From Gemmatimonadota bacterium (GTDB taxonomy: Bacteria > Gemmatimonadota > Gemmatimonadetes > Gemmatimonadales > Gemmatimonadaceae): a stretch of 64,000 nt of DNA. A model generated the notes under the pieces. The model searched no databases. It worked only from the letters and a program-made list of their open reading frames with translations, and was not told the DNA's origin. Numbering within the stretch: position 1 is the stretch's first letter; each line of letters starts with the position of its first letter. The stretch is taken from contig JACPPC010000003.1 of the NCBI GenBank assembly GCA_016191225.1, positions 114,098-178,097 on the forward strand, written 5' to 3'. Of the stretch, positions 17,097 to 26,557 are shown piece by piece. A program made the translations under genes and the position numbers.

Positions 17097-18406
17097 GGGT
17101 CTGGCTGCGCACCTACGGCTGCCGCGCGAACCAGGCCGACACCGAGCAGCTGCGCGGTGCCCTCGTGGCGCGCGGTGCGACGCTCGTGTCCGAGGCGCGC
17201 GACGCCGACGTGGCGGTGTTCAACAGCTGTGCGGTGACGGCGGAGGCCGAGGCGGACCTGCGGCAGGGGGTGCGGCGCGCCGCGCGCGAACGCGCCGGCC
17301 TGGCCTCCGTGGTGATGGGGTGCGCGGCCGCCCTCGACCGGGGCACGATCGCCACACTGCCAGGCGTCAGCGCGGTGGTGGCAGGCGGCAACGTGGCGGG
17401 CGTGCTGGCCGCACTCGACCTGCCGGCCAAGCCCGCGGGTCGGGGCCTCGCGGCAGGCGCCCAGTCGGGGGTGCGCGCGCTGCTGCGCATCCAGGACGGG
17501 TGCGCCGAGCATTGCACCTTTTGTGCGACGACGATGGCACGCGGCGCGCATCGGTCGCGCGACGCCGGGGCGGTCGTGGCCGAGGCGGCGTCGCTCGCGG
17601 CCTGGCACCCGGAGGTCGTGATCACCGGCACGCACGTCGGGCACTACGGCCGCGAGACCGGCACGACGCTGGGGGCACTCGTCGCCCGGCTGGTGCGCGA
17701 GGTGCCCGGCGTGCGGTTCCGGCTCACCTCCGTGGAGGCGACCGAGGTCGATCCCGAGCTCGCGGCCCTCCTGCGGCACGACAGCATGCGCGTGGCGCCC
17801 CACCTGCACGCGCCGCTCCAGTCGGGCTCCGACGCCGTGCTCCGCCGCATGGGACGCCACTGGTACCGCGCGGCGTCGTACGCGCGTGCGGTCGAGGCGC
17901 TGGTGCGCCATGCGCCGGTGTTCGCGCTCGGCGCCGACGTCATCGCCGGCTTTCCGGGCGAGACTGAGGCGGATCATCGCGAAACGGTGGGCCTCCTCGA
18001 AGCGCTCCCGTTCACCTACCTCCATGTCTTTCCGTACTCGGCCCGGCCGGGGACCGCCGCCACCCGGCTCGGCGCCCCGGTGGAGCCGGCCGAGGCCGCG
18101 CGACGGGCGGCCGAGCTGCGCGCGATCGGCGAGCGCAAGGCGGCGGCCTGGGCGGCGGTGCGTGCCGGCGGCCGGGCGGACGTGGTGGTCACCGGCACCG
18201 GCCGGTCGTGCACCGGGCTCACGGAGGACTATCTTACCGTCTCGTTCGCCGACCCCGCGCCGCGGCGTGGCATGCGCGTTGCCGCGCGCCTGGCACCCGG
18301 TGCCGGCGGCCGACTCGAGGCAGTCACCGACGCGCCGGGCATGCCGGTCGCGGCGATGACCGCCGAAGCGATGCCCGCGCCCGACTCCGTCCCCGCTCCG
18401 GCATGA
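17093..18406 (+). CDS. mtaB: tRNA (t6A37) methylthiotransferase MtaB
   Basis: 437 residues. The N-terminal UPF0004 domain has Cys10, Cys46 and Cys77 for the auxiliary iron-sulfur cluster. The radical-SAM motif GCAEHCTFC places Cys137, Cys141 and Cys144. A C-terminal TRAM-like part follows. NTYGCRxN-like RTYGCRANQAD and the overall spacing fit MtaB (ms2t6A37) rather than MiaB or RimO. It adds a methylthio group to t6A37 of tRNAs. The GTG start overlaps the kinase gene and the end overlaps miaB (ATGA). The last 20 residues are an Ala/Pro-rich tail. Confidence 0.9.
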   Translation: MRVWLRTYGCRANQADTEQLRGALVARGATLVSEARDADVAVFNSCAVTAEAEADLRQGVRRAARERAGLASVVMGCAAALDRGTIATLPGVSAVVAGGNVAGVLAALDLPAKPAGRGLAAGAQSGVRALLRIQDGCAEHCTFCATTMARGAHRSRDAGAVVAEAASLAAWHPEVVITGTHVGHYGRETGTTLGALVARLVREVPGVRFRLTSVEATEVDPELAALLRHDSMRVAPHLHAPLQSGSDAVLRRMGRHWYRAASYARAVEALVRHAPVFALGADVIAGFPGETEADHRETVGLLEALPFTYLHVFPYSARPGTAATRLGAPVEPAEAARRAAELRAIGERKAAAWAAVRAGGRADVVVTGTGRSCTGLTEDYLTVSFADPAPRRGMRVAARLAPGAGGRLEAVTDAPGMPVAAMTAEAMPAPDSVPAPA

Positions 18407-19743
18407 CCCCAGAGCCCCGTCGCACCGCCTACATCGAGACCTACGGCTGCCAGATGAACGTCAGCGACTCCGAGCTGATGCTCGGCACGCTGGCGGCCGC
18501 GGGCTACGACGCCGCCGAGCGGCCCGACGGTGCCGACGTGATCCTGGTGAACACCTGCGCGATCCGGGAGCACGCCGAGCAGCGGGTGATCGGCCGGCTG
18601 GGCGAGCTCAAGCGGTACATGGGCCGGGACACGATCGTCGGCGTCACGGGATGCATGGCGCAGCGCCTCGGGCCGCGGCTGCTCGAGTCGGCCCGCCACG
18701 TGTCGCTGGTGATCGGCCCCGACGGTTACCGGGCCCTCCCCGAGCTGATCGACGGTGCCCGGCGCGGCCAGCGGGTGACCGCCACCGAGTTCGACCTCGA
18801 GGAGCACTACGAGGACTTCACGCCGCGGCGCTTCGACCGCGTGAAGGCGTGGATCCCGGTGCAGCGCGGCTGCGACTACCGCTGCACCTACTGCATCGTG
18901 CCCACCACCCGCGGTCCGGAGCGCAGCCGCCGCCTGGCCGACGTCGTGCGCGAGACCGAGGCGATCGTGTCCGAGGGGATGACCGAGGCGGTGCTGCTGG
19001 GGCAGACGGTCAACTCGTACCACGACGGGGCGCACGACTTTGCCGACCTGTTGCGTGCGGTGGGCACGGTGCCGGGGCTGCGGCGGCTGCGGTTCACGAG
19101 TCCCCACCCGAACGACTTCCCGGACCGCGTGATCCGCGCGATGGCCGAGGTGCCGTCGGTGTGCGAGCATGTGCACCTGCCGATGCAATCGGGGAGCACC
19201 GCGGTGCTCAGGCGGATGCTGCGCCGGTACACGCGCGAGGGGTTCCTCGACTGCGTGGCGCGGCTGCGGGCGGCGATCCCCGGGCTCGCCCTCACGACCG
19301 ACGTGATCGTCGGCTTCCCGGGCGAGACCGAGGCCGACTTCGCCGACACGCTCTCGGCGGTCGAGGCGGAGGGCTTCGACGACGCCTTCCGCTTCAAGTT
19401 CTCGGCGCGCGAGGGGACTCCCGCCACGCGGATGCCAGCCAGCGAGTCGGTGCCCGACGAGGTCGCGGGCGACCGTCTGGAGCGGCTGATCGCGACCGTG
19501 CGGAGCGGGGCGCGGGGGCGGAACATGGCGCTGCTCGGTGCGCGCCGCGAAGTGCTGGTCGAGCGCGAGGCCCGCCGCGGCGAGGCGATGATGGCGCGCA
19601 CGCGCGACTTCAAGACGGTGCTCGTGCCCGCGAAGACCGCGCGGCCGGGCGAGTACCTCCTTGTCGAGCTCACGGGCACCACGGGCTCGACGTTCACCGG
19701 CGCGCCCGTGCGGGAACGGGCGGCGCTCCCGCTGGCAGGATGA
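18403..19743 (+). CDS. miaB: tRNA-2-methylthio-N6-dimethylallyladenosine synthase MiaB
   Basis: 446 residues. ETYGCQMNVSDSE (Cys16), NTCAIREHAEQRV (Cys52) and TGCMAQR (Cys84) hold the auxiliary cluster, and GCDYRCTYCIVP (Cys157, Cys161, Cys164) the radical-SAM cluster. SNPTY-like and PMQSGS segments and a C-terminal TRAM domain (VLVEREARRGEAMMARTRD) complete the family. It modifies i6A37 of tRNAs. The ATG at 18403 overlaps the mtaB stop; a longer upstream frame would run into mtaB and is not needed. The stop overlaps the comFB-like gene. Confidence 0.95.
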   Translation: MTPEPRRTAYIETYGCQMNVSDSELMLGTLAAAGYDAAERPDGADVILVNTCAIREHAEQRVIGRLGELKRYMGRDTIVGVTGCMAQRLGPRLLESARHVSLVIGPDGYRALPELIDGARRGQRVTATEFDLEEHYEDFTPRRFDRVKAWIPVQRGCDYRCTYCIVPTTRGPERSRRLADVVRETEAIVSEGMTEAVLLGQTVNSYHDGAHDFADLLRAVGTVPGLRRLRFTSPHPNDFPDRVIRAMAEVPSVCEHVHLPMQSGSTAVLRRMLRRYTREGFLDCVARLRAAIPGLALTTDVIVGFPGETEADFADTLSAVEAEGFDDAFRFKFSAREGTPATRMPASESVPDEVAGDRLERLIATVRSGARGRNMALLGARREVLVEREARRGEAMMARTRDFKTVLVPAKTARPGEYLLVELTGTTGSTFTGAPVRERAALPLAG

Positions 19744-20039
19744 CCCTCGCAATGACGCGACCGATGACCAACCTGATCGAGGAATTCCTCGGCGAGCAAC
19801 ACGACGCCCTGAAGGGCCGCGTTGCGGGCTATTGTGGGTGCGCGCAATGCCGTGATGACGTCCTCACGATGGCGCTCAACCAGATTCGACCGCGCTACAC
19901 GAGCGGGGCGCGGCGGGGGAGCGTGGTGACGCGGGCCGAGCTGGTGATGGACCAGAGCAAGGCCGAGTTCGCCGTGGTGCTCCTCGACGCGATGCGGAAG
20001 GTCGCGGCGTCGCCGCGGCACGGACCGCTCCCGGGCTAG
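19740..20039 (+). CDS. ComFB-family protein
   Basis: 99 residues. After a short lead, NLIEEFLGEQHDAL, then the Cys cluster YCGCAQCRDDVLTMALNQIR (Cys32, Cys34, Cys37) and PRYTSG, followed by a helix with FAVVLLDAM. This is the late-competence ComFB pattern, a small zinc-associated all-helical protein; family members in cyanobacteria have been reported to bind cyclic dinucleotides. ATGA overlap with miaB makes it the last gene of the alr run, just before a terminator and comEC. The ATG at 19740 is preferred over inner Met codons because of that overlap. Confidence 0.85.
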   Translation: MTLAMTRPMTNLIEEFLGEQHDALKGRVAGYCGCAQCRDDVLTMALNQIRPRYTSGARRGSVVTRAELVMDQSKAEFAVVLLDAMRKVAASPRHGPLPG

Positions 20040-20060
20040 CGCCGGCGCACGCCGGGGGTC

Positions 20061-20102
20061 GCGGGCCGGTGCGCTGGGAGCGCACCGGCCCGCGGTCATT
20101 TT
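20061..20102 (+). terminator. Strong rho-independent-type terminator after the alr-comFB run
   Basis: A perfect 13-base-pair stem, GCGGGCCGGTGCG (20061-20073) with CGCACCGGCCCGC (20081-20093), encloses the loop CTGGGAG and is followed by GGTCATTTT. It begins 21 bases after the comFB-like stop. The T-run is short, but the stem is very stable. Confidence 0.75.
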
Positions 20103-20113
20103 CCGGAGGTGGC

Positions 20114-22423
20114 GTGCCGTTGGTGCTGGTGTTCGCGCTGTGCGTGATCGGCGGGCTGGCGGCGGGAGCGGCGGGTGCGGGGGCGCTGGCCGTGCCGGCG
20201 GTCGCCGTCGTCGTCTCGAGCGCCGCAAGGCGGAGTCGAGGGGCCGCATGGCCGCCGGCGCCGGCCATCGCGAGCGGTGCGCCGAAGGCGCGGAGCCGAG
20301 TGATGGCGTGGGCGCCCGCGCCCGCCTCGCCCCGCCTCGCCTTGGCGCTCTCGCTCGCCGCCGCAACCTGGCTGGGTGAGTCCGCCGCACTCATGGAATC
20401 CTCGTGCCGCAGGGTGCTCGCCCGGCGCACGGCATGGGAGCTCGCCCTCGACGCCGATCCCGCCGCCCCGGGCGCCTTTGTCCGCGGCCGGGTGCGCGCC
20501 GGTGCCTGCGAGGCGCCGGCGTCGGTCGCCGTGGCGCGCGGTACGGCACCTGCCGGCGGCGTGCTCGAGCTGCGCGGATCCGCCCTCGCAACCGACCGCG
20601 GGCTGATGATCCGCAATGGCGCGCTCGGCGCCCGCACCGGCGACGCGGCCCTCGTCGCCCTGCGCGCCCGTGCCGGCCGCACGATCGACTCGCTCTTCGC
20701 CCGCGACGCGCCGATCGTCCGCGCACTGCTGGTGGCCGACACGCGGGGAGTCGACCCGGCGATCAAGGAACGATGGGCTGCGGCGGGGATCATCCACATG
20801 CTGAGCATCTCGGGACTGCACGTGGCGATCATCGCGAGCGCGGTGAACCTCGCGCTTGGCGCCCTCCGCGTCGCCGCCGCCTGGCGACTCGCCCTCACCC
20901 TCGGCATCACCCTGGGCTACGTGGCGATGCTCGGCGCGCCGCCGCCGGCCGTGCGGTCGGCCGTGATGCTGGGCATGCACGGCGCCTCGCTGGCGCTGCA
21001 ACGCCCCACGAGCCCGTGGGCGCCGCTCTCGGTGGGGGCGCTGCTCCCCTGCGCGCTCGACCCGCTCGTGGTCCTCGACATCGGCTGGCAGCTCAGCGTG
21101 TGCGGCATGGCCGGCCTGATCGCCAGCGGTGCGCTCGCACGGCGCACCCTGCCGCGGCCCCTGCGCGGCTGGCGGCGCGACCTCGCCCGCGAAGCGGTGG
21201 CGGGAACGGTCGCCACCGCGGTCACGGCGCCGATCGTGGCGTGGCAGCTCGGCCGCCTCTCCCTCGTCGCGCCGCTCACCAACCTTGCCGCCTCGCCGCT
21301 GATGGCCCTCGCCCAGCCCTTGCTGTTCCTGGCGCTGGTGCTGGCGCCCCTCCGGCCGCTCGCGCTTCTGTTCGCCGCCGCCGCGCATCCGCTCCTCGCC
21401 GGGCTCGACGGAGTGGCCGCTGTCGGCGCGCGGCTTCCCGGCGCGTCGCTGGCGGTTTCGCCCACGCCGGCCATCGCGGTGCTGGCCGCGGTCGCCGTGG
21501 TGGCCGGGATCGTGGCGTGCCTCGCGCGCTGGCCCGCGCGGGCGGCGGCGCTGGCTCTGGGCTGCCTGTGCGCAATCGTCTGGTGGCCCGCCCCGGGCGC
21601 CACCGCGGCGGGTGTCGCCGAACTCCATTTGGTCGACGTCGGGCAGGGCGACGCGATCGCGATCCGCACGCCACGCGGGCGCTGGATCGTCATGGACGCC
21701 GGCCGCGACTGGAAGGGTGGCGACGCGGGCCGGACCACGGTGGTGCCGTACCTGCAGCGGCACGGCGGCGGCGAGGTGGCGCTGTTCGTGCTGTCGCACC
21801 CGCACGCCGACCACGCGGGGGGCGCCGCATCGCTGTTCGCCGCGCTCCGACCGGCCGAGTTCTGGGATGGGGCCTACGTGGGCACCAGCGAGAGCTATGT
21901 GCGCACGCTGCAGGCGGCGCGCGCCGGCGGCGTGGCGTGGCGTCGCGTGCGCGCAGGGGATTCGCGCGAGATCGACGGCGTGCGGCTCGACGTCCTCGCC
22001 CCCGACTCGGCGTGGATGACGACCACGGCCGACCCCAACGAGGCGAGCGTGGTGCTGCGCGTGACCGTGAATGGCACGCGGATCCTCCTCACGGGCGACG
22101 CCGAGGGGGGAGAGGAGGCGTGGCTGCGCGCGCACGCCGACACTTCGCTTCGCGCCGACGTGCTCAAGGTCGGGCACCACGGCAGCCGAACGAGCACCAC
22201 GCCGGCGCTGCTCGACGCGGTGCGGCCACGCCTCGCGATCATCAGCGTGGGAACAGGGAACACCTACGGCCACCCGAGCCCCGAAACGCTGGCGGCCCTC
22301 GCGCGGGCGGGTGCCCAGGTGTTGCGCACCGATCGGGCGGGAAGCATCGTGTTGCGACTCGTGGCGGGGCGCGTCGAGGCCGACGCGCTCGGCGAGCGCT
22401 GGACCGTGCCACCGGCCCCGTGA
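20114..22423 (+). CDS. comEC: DNA internalization-related competence protein ComEC/Rec2
   Basis: 769 residues. Several N-terminal membrane segments and a DUF4131-like part come first. The Competence core has the signature IIHMLSISGLHVAII around residues 228-242, with many further helices. A C-terminal metallo-beta-lactamase domain carries ELHLVDVGQGDAI, SHPHADHAGG and VGHHGSRTSTT. ComEC is the inner-membrane channel, and probably nuclease, for DNA uptake. I chose GTG 20114: it has GGAGG just upstream, while a longer frame would start inside the terminator stem. Only the comFB-like protein is near; pilus and recombination genes are not in the window. Confidence 0.94.
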   Translation: MPLVLVFALCVIGGLAAGAAGAGALAVPAVAVVVSSAARRSRGAAWPPAPAIASGAPKARSRVMAWAPAPASPRLALALSLAAATWLGESAALMESSCRRVLARRTAWELALDADPAAPGAFVRGRVRAGACEAPASVAVARGTAPAGGVLELRGSALATDRGLMIRNGALGARTGDAALVALRARAGRTIDSLFARDAPIVRALLVADTRGVDPAIKERWAAAGIIHMLSISGLHVAIIASAVNLALGALRVAAAWRLALTLGITLGYVAMLGAPPPAVRSAVMLGMHGASLALQRPTSPWAPLSVGALLPCALDPLVVLDIGWQLSVCGMAGLIASGALARRTLPRPLRGWRRDLAREAVAGTVATAVTAPIVAWQLGRLSLVAPLTNLAASPLMALAQPLLFLALVLAPLRPLALLFAAAAHPLLAGLDGVAAVGARLPGASLAVSPTPAIAVLAAVAVVAGIVACLARWPARAAALALGCLCAIVWWPAPGATAAGVAELHLVDVGQGDAIAIRTPRGRWIVMDAGRDWKGGDAGRTTVVPYLQRHGGGEVALFVLSHPHADHAGGAASLFAALRPAEFWDGAYVGTSESYVRTLQAARAGGVAWRRVRAGDSREIDGVRLDVLAPDSAWMTTTADPNEASVVLRVTVNGTRILLTGDAEGGEEAWLRAHADTSLRADVLKVGHHGSRTSTTPALLDAVRPRLAIISVGTGNTYGHPSPETLAALARAGAQVLRTDRAGSIVLRLVAGRVEADALGERWTVPPAP

Positions 22424-22447
22424 ACTCGTCGCGATGCCTGCGACGGC

Positions 22448-25129
22448 CTACGGGCGGGCGACGTCCACGATCGAGATGTCGCTCTGGCGGTTGTCCACGG
22501 TGAAGTAGAACCGCTTGCCGTCGGTCGAGAACTCCTGGCGCCCCGAGGGCCGGTTCGGGTCGTCGAACCGCACCACGAGCCGCGGCGCGCCCCCGGCGGC
22601 CGGCACCGCCCAGATGCTCGGCTGGCCGGTGGCGGTGTGCAGGGCCTTCACGTAGACGGTCTTCCCATCCGGGGACCAGCAGACCCCTGCGCCCACGACG
22701 GTTCCCTTGCCCTCGGCGATCGGCGTCATGAGCGTCGTCGCCGGCCCCCCCTCCACCGGGATGCGCTCGGTGGATCCCAGCCGTTCGTATGCGATCGCCC
22801 GCCCGTCGGGCGAGATCCGCGCCTGCGCGCCGGTCCCGAGGACGGTGGCGGCGCTCCACGCCGAGTCGCCCATGCGCGACCGTCGCTCGAGCTGGATGGC
22901 GCCACCCGGCAGAGTGTGGTGGTACACCAGCGTCCGGCCGTCGGGCGAGAGGCTCGCGTACATCTCGTGGTCGGGTGAGTTCGTGACCTGCTGCGCCGGC
23001 CCGCCGCTCGACCGCACGAGGTAGACGTCGCGGTTGCCGTTGCGCCATGTCTGGAACGCCAGCCACTTGCCGTCGCCGGACCACTGGGGAATGAAGTCGT
23101 CGCTGGGATCGTTGGTCAGTTGCTCGGGCTCGCCGCCGGCGAGGCGCATCTTCCAGATGTCGGCGTTGCCGCCGCGATCGGAGTCGAAGGCCAGCCACTC
23201 CCCGTCGGGCGACACGGCGACACCCTCGACATGCTGGTTGCCGGTGGTCACCGGCACGGCATTTCGCGTGGAACTCGTCGCGCCCGGCGGCGGCACCGCC
23301 ACCGCCCAGACGTTGGCCGAGTTCGCGAAGGTCGTGTACACGAGCCTGGCACCGTCGCGCGACAGGGCGATGGTCCCCGCGCCGAGGCCGGTCGTCAGCC
23401 GCACCAGCGGCCCGCCCGACACGCCGCCGCCCGCCAGCGGCAGCTGGAAGATGTCGCGCCCGCCACCCTCGCTCGACACGAGCAGGAGGGCGCGGCCGTC
23501 GGGAACGAAGATCGGGCTTTCGTGCAGGAACTTCTTGTTGGTGAGGGCCCGCGCGTCGCCGCCGGCGCGCGACACCATCATCACCTGGTTGGGCGCCAGG
23601 TTGCCCATCGTGTTGACGCCGAACAGGAACAGGTCGTTGTCCGCCACGAACACGAGGTGCTCGCCGTCGGGCGACCAGCGGAGCGAGTGCGGCGAGATCT
23701 CGTCCGCGAGGCGCACCGTCTCGCCGCCGGCGAGCGCGCGGCGCACCACGAACCGGCCCGCGCGCACGAACGCGATCTGCCGTCCGTCGGGCGCCCAGGC
23801 GGCGTGCTGCGCCGAATCGGCCACCAGCTGCGCCGGGCCGCCGAGCGCCGGCACGAGGAGCAGCTGGGCGCCGCAGTGGAAGAGCAGCTTGCTCCCGTCG
23901 GGCGACCAGCGCGGGTTGCGGGCGTCGCAGGCGCGCTCCTTGCTGACCTGCACCGCCGTGCCCCCGCCGAGCGAGCGCACGAAGATCGCCATCGAGCCCG
24001 CCGGCCCCTGCGCGTACGCCAGGGTCGCGCCGTCCGGCGAGAGCTCGGGGTCGACCTCGAGTCCGGGCTCGATCGTGATCGGCGTCGTCTTGCCGAAGTG
24101 CAGCAGCGGGGCGGTGGCGCGCATCCGTGACCCCGCCCAGAGCGCGCCGCCGAGCACGACGACCACCGCCCCCGCCACCAAGGCCAGCCGCCGCGTGCGG
24201 GCGGTGGCCGCGGCGACGCTCGCTCCCGCGGCCCCCGTGGTCGCGCCGCTGGCGGGCCGCGTCGAGCTCGGGGTGATCCCCCCGCTCGGCGTCGCCAGCG
24301 GCTCGAGTGCCGTGAGCAGTTCCTCCGCCGACTGCCACCGGTCAGCGGCCCGCTTGGCGAGGCAGCGCATCACCACGTCGCTCAGGGCCTGCGCGATCCC
24401 GGGACGCGCCTCGATCAGCGGCGGCACCGGCTGCGAGATGTGCGCCGCGAGGATCCGCTGCGCCGACGTGCCGCCGAAGGGCGGGTGGCCGGCGAGCAGC
24501 TCGTACGCCACGATCCCGACGGCGTAGATGTCGGCCCGGTGGTCCACGTGCGGCTCGGCCGCCGCCTGCTCAGGCGCCATGTACGTCGGCGTGCCGAGGG
24601 CGACGCCGACACTGGTGAGCCGCTGCCCGCCGGTGGCCTGGTCCACCGCCTTCGCCACGCCGAAGTCGGCCACCAGCGCGTGCCGGCCGCTCAGCAGGAT
24701 GTTCTCCGGCTTGATGTCGCGGTGCACGACGCCGAGCGCGTGCGCCGCCACCAGGGCGTCGGTGATCTCGACGATGATGCGCACCGCCTGCGGCACGGGG
24801 AGCTCCCCCGCCTTGAGCAGCCGGTCGCGCAGCGTCTGCCCCTCGACGAAGGGCATCACGTAGTACAGGAACCCCTCCGCGCTCCCGGAGTCGAGCAGGG
24901 GCAGGATGTGCGGGTGCTGCAGCTGGGCCGCGATCCGCACTTCCGAGAGGAACCGGTCGCTGCCGAGCGTCGCCGCCAGCTCCGGGCGCAGCACCTTCAC
25001 CGCGACGCGCCGCTGGTGCCTGAGGTCCTCGGCGAGGTACACCGTTGCCATGCCGCCGCTGCCGATCTCCCGCACGATGGCGTACTTGTCGGCGAGGACC
25101 GCGGCCAGGCGTTCCGGAATGTCGCTCAT
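22448..25129 (-). CDS. Membrane serine/threonine protein kinase with C-terminal PD40 (TolB-like) propeller
   Basis: 893 residues. The kinase domain (about 16-270) has the Gly loop IGSGGMATVYLAED, Lys in VAVKVL, HRDIKPENILL and DFGVAKA with GTPTYMAPEQ. A Pro/Ser/Thr-rich juxtamembrane linker leads to one transmembrane helix (LALVAGAVVVVLGGALW, about 317-333). The extracytoplasmic part holds repeated PD40 blades such as DPELSPDGATLAYAQ, NPRWSPDGSKLLFH and QWSGDGKWLAFQTW. This layout is common in gemmatimonadetes and acidobacteria; the propeller is presumed to be the sensor. No substrate gene is evident nearby. comEC converges on it 24 bases away. Confidence 0.92.
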   Translation of the reverse strand: MSDIPERLAAVLADKYAIVREIGSGGMATVYLAEDLRHQRRVAVKVLRPELAATLGSDRFLSEVRIAAQLQHPHILPLLDSGSAEGFLYYVMPFVEGQTLRDRLLKAGELPVPQAVRIIVEITDALVAAHALGVVHRDIKPENILLSGRHALVADFGVAKAVDQATGGQRLTSVGVALGTPTYMAPEQAAAEPHVDHRADIYAVGIVAYELLAGHPPFGGTSAQRILAAHISQPVPPLIEARPGIAQALSDVVMRCLAKRAADRWQSAEELLTALEPLATPSGGITPSSTRPASGATTGAAGASVAAATARTRRLALVAGAVVVVLGGALWAGSRMRATAPLLHFGKTTPITIEPGLEVDPELSPDGATLAYAQGPAGSMAIFVRSLGGGTAVQVSKERACDARNPRWSPDGSKLLFHCGAQLLLVPALGGPAQLVADSAQHAAWAPDGRQIAFVRAGRFVVRRALAGGETVRLADEISPHSLRWSPDGEHLVFVADNDLFLFGVNTMGNLAPNQVMMVSRAGGDARALTNKKFLHESPIFVPDGRALLLVSSEGGGRDIFQLPLAGGGVSGGPLVRLTTGLGAGTIALSRDGARLVYTTFANSANVWAVAVPPPGATSSTRNAVPVTTGNQHVEGVAVSPDGEWLAFDSDRGGNADIWKMRLAGGEPEQLTNDPSDDFIPQWSGDGKWLAFQTWRNGNRDVYLVRSSGGPAQQVTNSPDHEMYASLSPDGRTLVYHHTLPGGAIQLERRSRMGDSAWSAATVLGTGAQARISPDGRAIAYERLGSTERIPVEGGPATTLMTPIAEGKGTVVGAGVCWSPDGKTVYVKALHTATGQPSIWAVPAAGGAPRLVVRFDDPNRPSGRQEFSTDGKRFYFTVDNRQSDISIVDVARP

Positions 25130-25213
25130 CGGCGCGCGGCGGCGGCGGGGAGTGGCTCTGGCACGGCGCGAAGTTACGGCGTGCGGCGCACCGCGACCAG
25201 TCGAACGCCGCGG

Positions 25214-26557
25214 CTACCGGGGATGGGCGAGGAGGTGCGTCGCCAGCGCGTGGTACGCCGGCAGCGAGGTGAGGTCGAGCGCCGCCGTGTTGCCGGCCAC
25301 CGGGTGCGACGCGAAGCGGGCAATCACCATTTCGGCCTTCGGGTCCACGTAGATCACCTGGCCGTGAATCCCCCGGGCGCTGAAGGCGCCGTGCTCGTTG
25401 TGCGACACCCACCACATGTCGCGGTAGCTCCAGCCCGCGAGCCGCGCATAGCCCGCCGCGGCGAACTTCGCCGGGTCGCCGCCGCGCCGGATGTCGGCCA
25501 CCACGGCCTTCGGCACGACCTGCTCGCCGTTGTACGCGCCGCCGAGCCGCATCATCTCGCCCACCCGCGCGAGGTCGCGCAGGGTGGTGTTGAGCCCTCC
25601 CCCCGCGAACGCCGCTCCGGTCTCGTCCACCGCCAGGTAGGCGTCCTGCTCGGCGCCCAGCTTGCGCCAGATCCGCTCCTGCAGCAGCGCCTCGAGCGAC
25701 TGGCCGGTGGCACGGCGAATCACCCAGCCGAGGGCGTCGGTGTTCACCGTCTTGTAGGCGAACGCCTCGCCGTGCGCCCCCTCGCGGGCGAGGGTGCGCA
25801 GGAAGTCATAAAACGACCGCGGCCCCTGGTATCCCGCCGGCCGCGGCAGGATGCCGCCGGCGCGCGCATGGTCCCAGATCTCCGCCCTCGGGTCGGCGTA
25901 GTTCTCCGAGTACCGGATGCCGGTGGTCATGTCGAGCAGCTGCCGCACCGTGGCGTCGCCCAGCCCCGATCCCTCGAGTTCGGGAACGTACCTCGCCGCC
26001 GGCGCGTGCTCGTCGAGCGCTCCCTCCGCCACCAGCATCGCCCCCAGCAGGCCGGTGAACGACTTGGTCACCGACCAGAGCACATGCTGGCGCTCCGGCG
26101 ACAGCACGCCGAAGTACCGCTCGTACACGATGCGGCCCCGGTGCAGCACCACGATGCCGTCCGTGTAGTTGGCGGCGAGCGATTGCGCCCACGTCATCGC
26201 CGCGCCCCCATCGAGCGGCGTGAAGCGCACCGAGTCGAGGTCCCGGCGCTCCGCGCGCGGCAGCGTGCGTACCGGGCCGCTCCCGCGCCCCACCACGACG
26301 GTGGGGATCAGCGCCCGCATGTTGGAGAAGGTCCAGCGGAACTGCGGAAAGCGGTAATGCGTGCCGTCGGTGAACCGGATGATCCTGTCGGCGGGCGGTG
26401 GCGCGCCAACCATCCACTTGAGCGTGGCGGGGTCGCTCGCGGCGGCGTCGGGGAAGGCGGCGGCGGTCGCTGCCTGCGCGCGCGCGGCACACGCGAGCAC
26501 CGCGGTGGCGAGCACCGCGGTGGCCGCACCGCGCAAGCGGAAGGGGAGGTGTGTCAT
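25214..26557 (-). CDS. Secreted serine hydrolase, beta-lactamase fold
   Basis: 447 residues with a signal peptide (hydrophobic about 9-27). The catalytic Ser162-Val-Thr-Lys165 sits in WSVTKSFTGLL. A downstream YKTVN-like segment (AFAYKTVNTDALGW) and GIHGQVIYVD complete the penicillin-binding/class C-like fold. The long N-terminal part and the RYSENYADP segment resemble 6-aminohexanoate-dimer hydrolase-like esterases. Such proteins are usually esterases or amidases, not resistance enzymes. Start chosen at 26557, after GGGAGGTG; the longer frame adds Arg-rich sequence before the signal. Confidence 0.87.
   Translation of the reverse strand: MTHLPFRLRGAATAVLATAVLACAARAQAATAAAFPDAAASDPATLKWMVGAPPPADRIIRFTDGTHYRFPQFRWTFSNMRALIPTVVVGRGSGPVRTLPRAERRDLDSVRFTPLDGGAAMTWAQSLAANYTDGIVVLHRGRIVYERYFGVLSPERQHVLWSVTKSFTGLLGAMLVAEGALDEHAPAARYVPELEGSGLGDATVRQLLDMTTGIRYSENYADPRAEIWDHARAGGILPRPAGYQGPRSFYDFLRTLAREGAHGEAFAYKTVNTDALGWVIRRATGQSLEALLQERIWRKLGAEQDAYLAVDETGAAFAGGGLNTTLRDLARVGEMMRLGGAYNGEQVVPKAVVADIRRGGDPAKFAAAGYARLAGWSYRDMWWVSHNEHGAFSARGIHGQVIYVDPKAEMVIARFASHPVAGNTAALDLTSLPAYHALATHLLAHPR

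Noticed and set aside
20069..20113. Upstream GTG at 20069 as the comEC start
   Set aside because: It lies inside the terminator stem, while GTG 20114 has GGAGG just before it.
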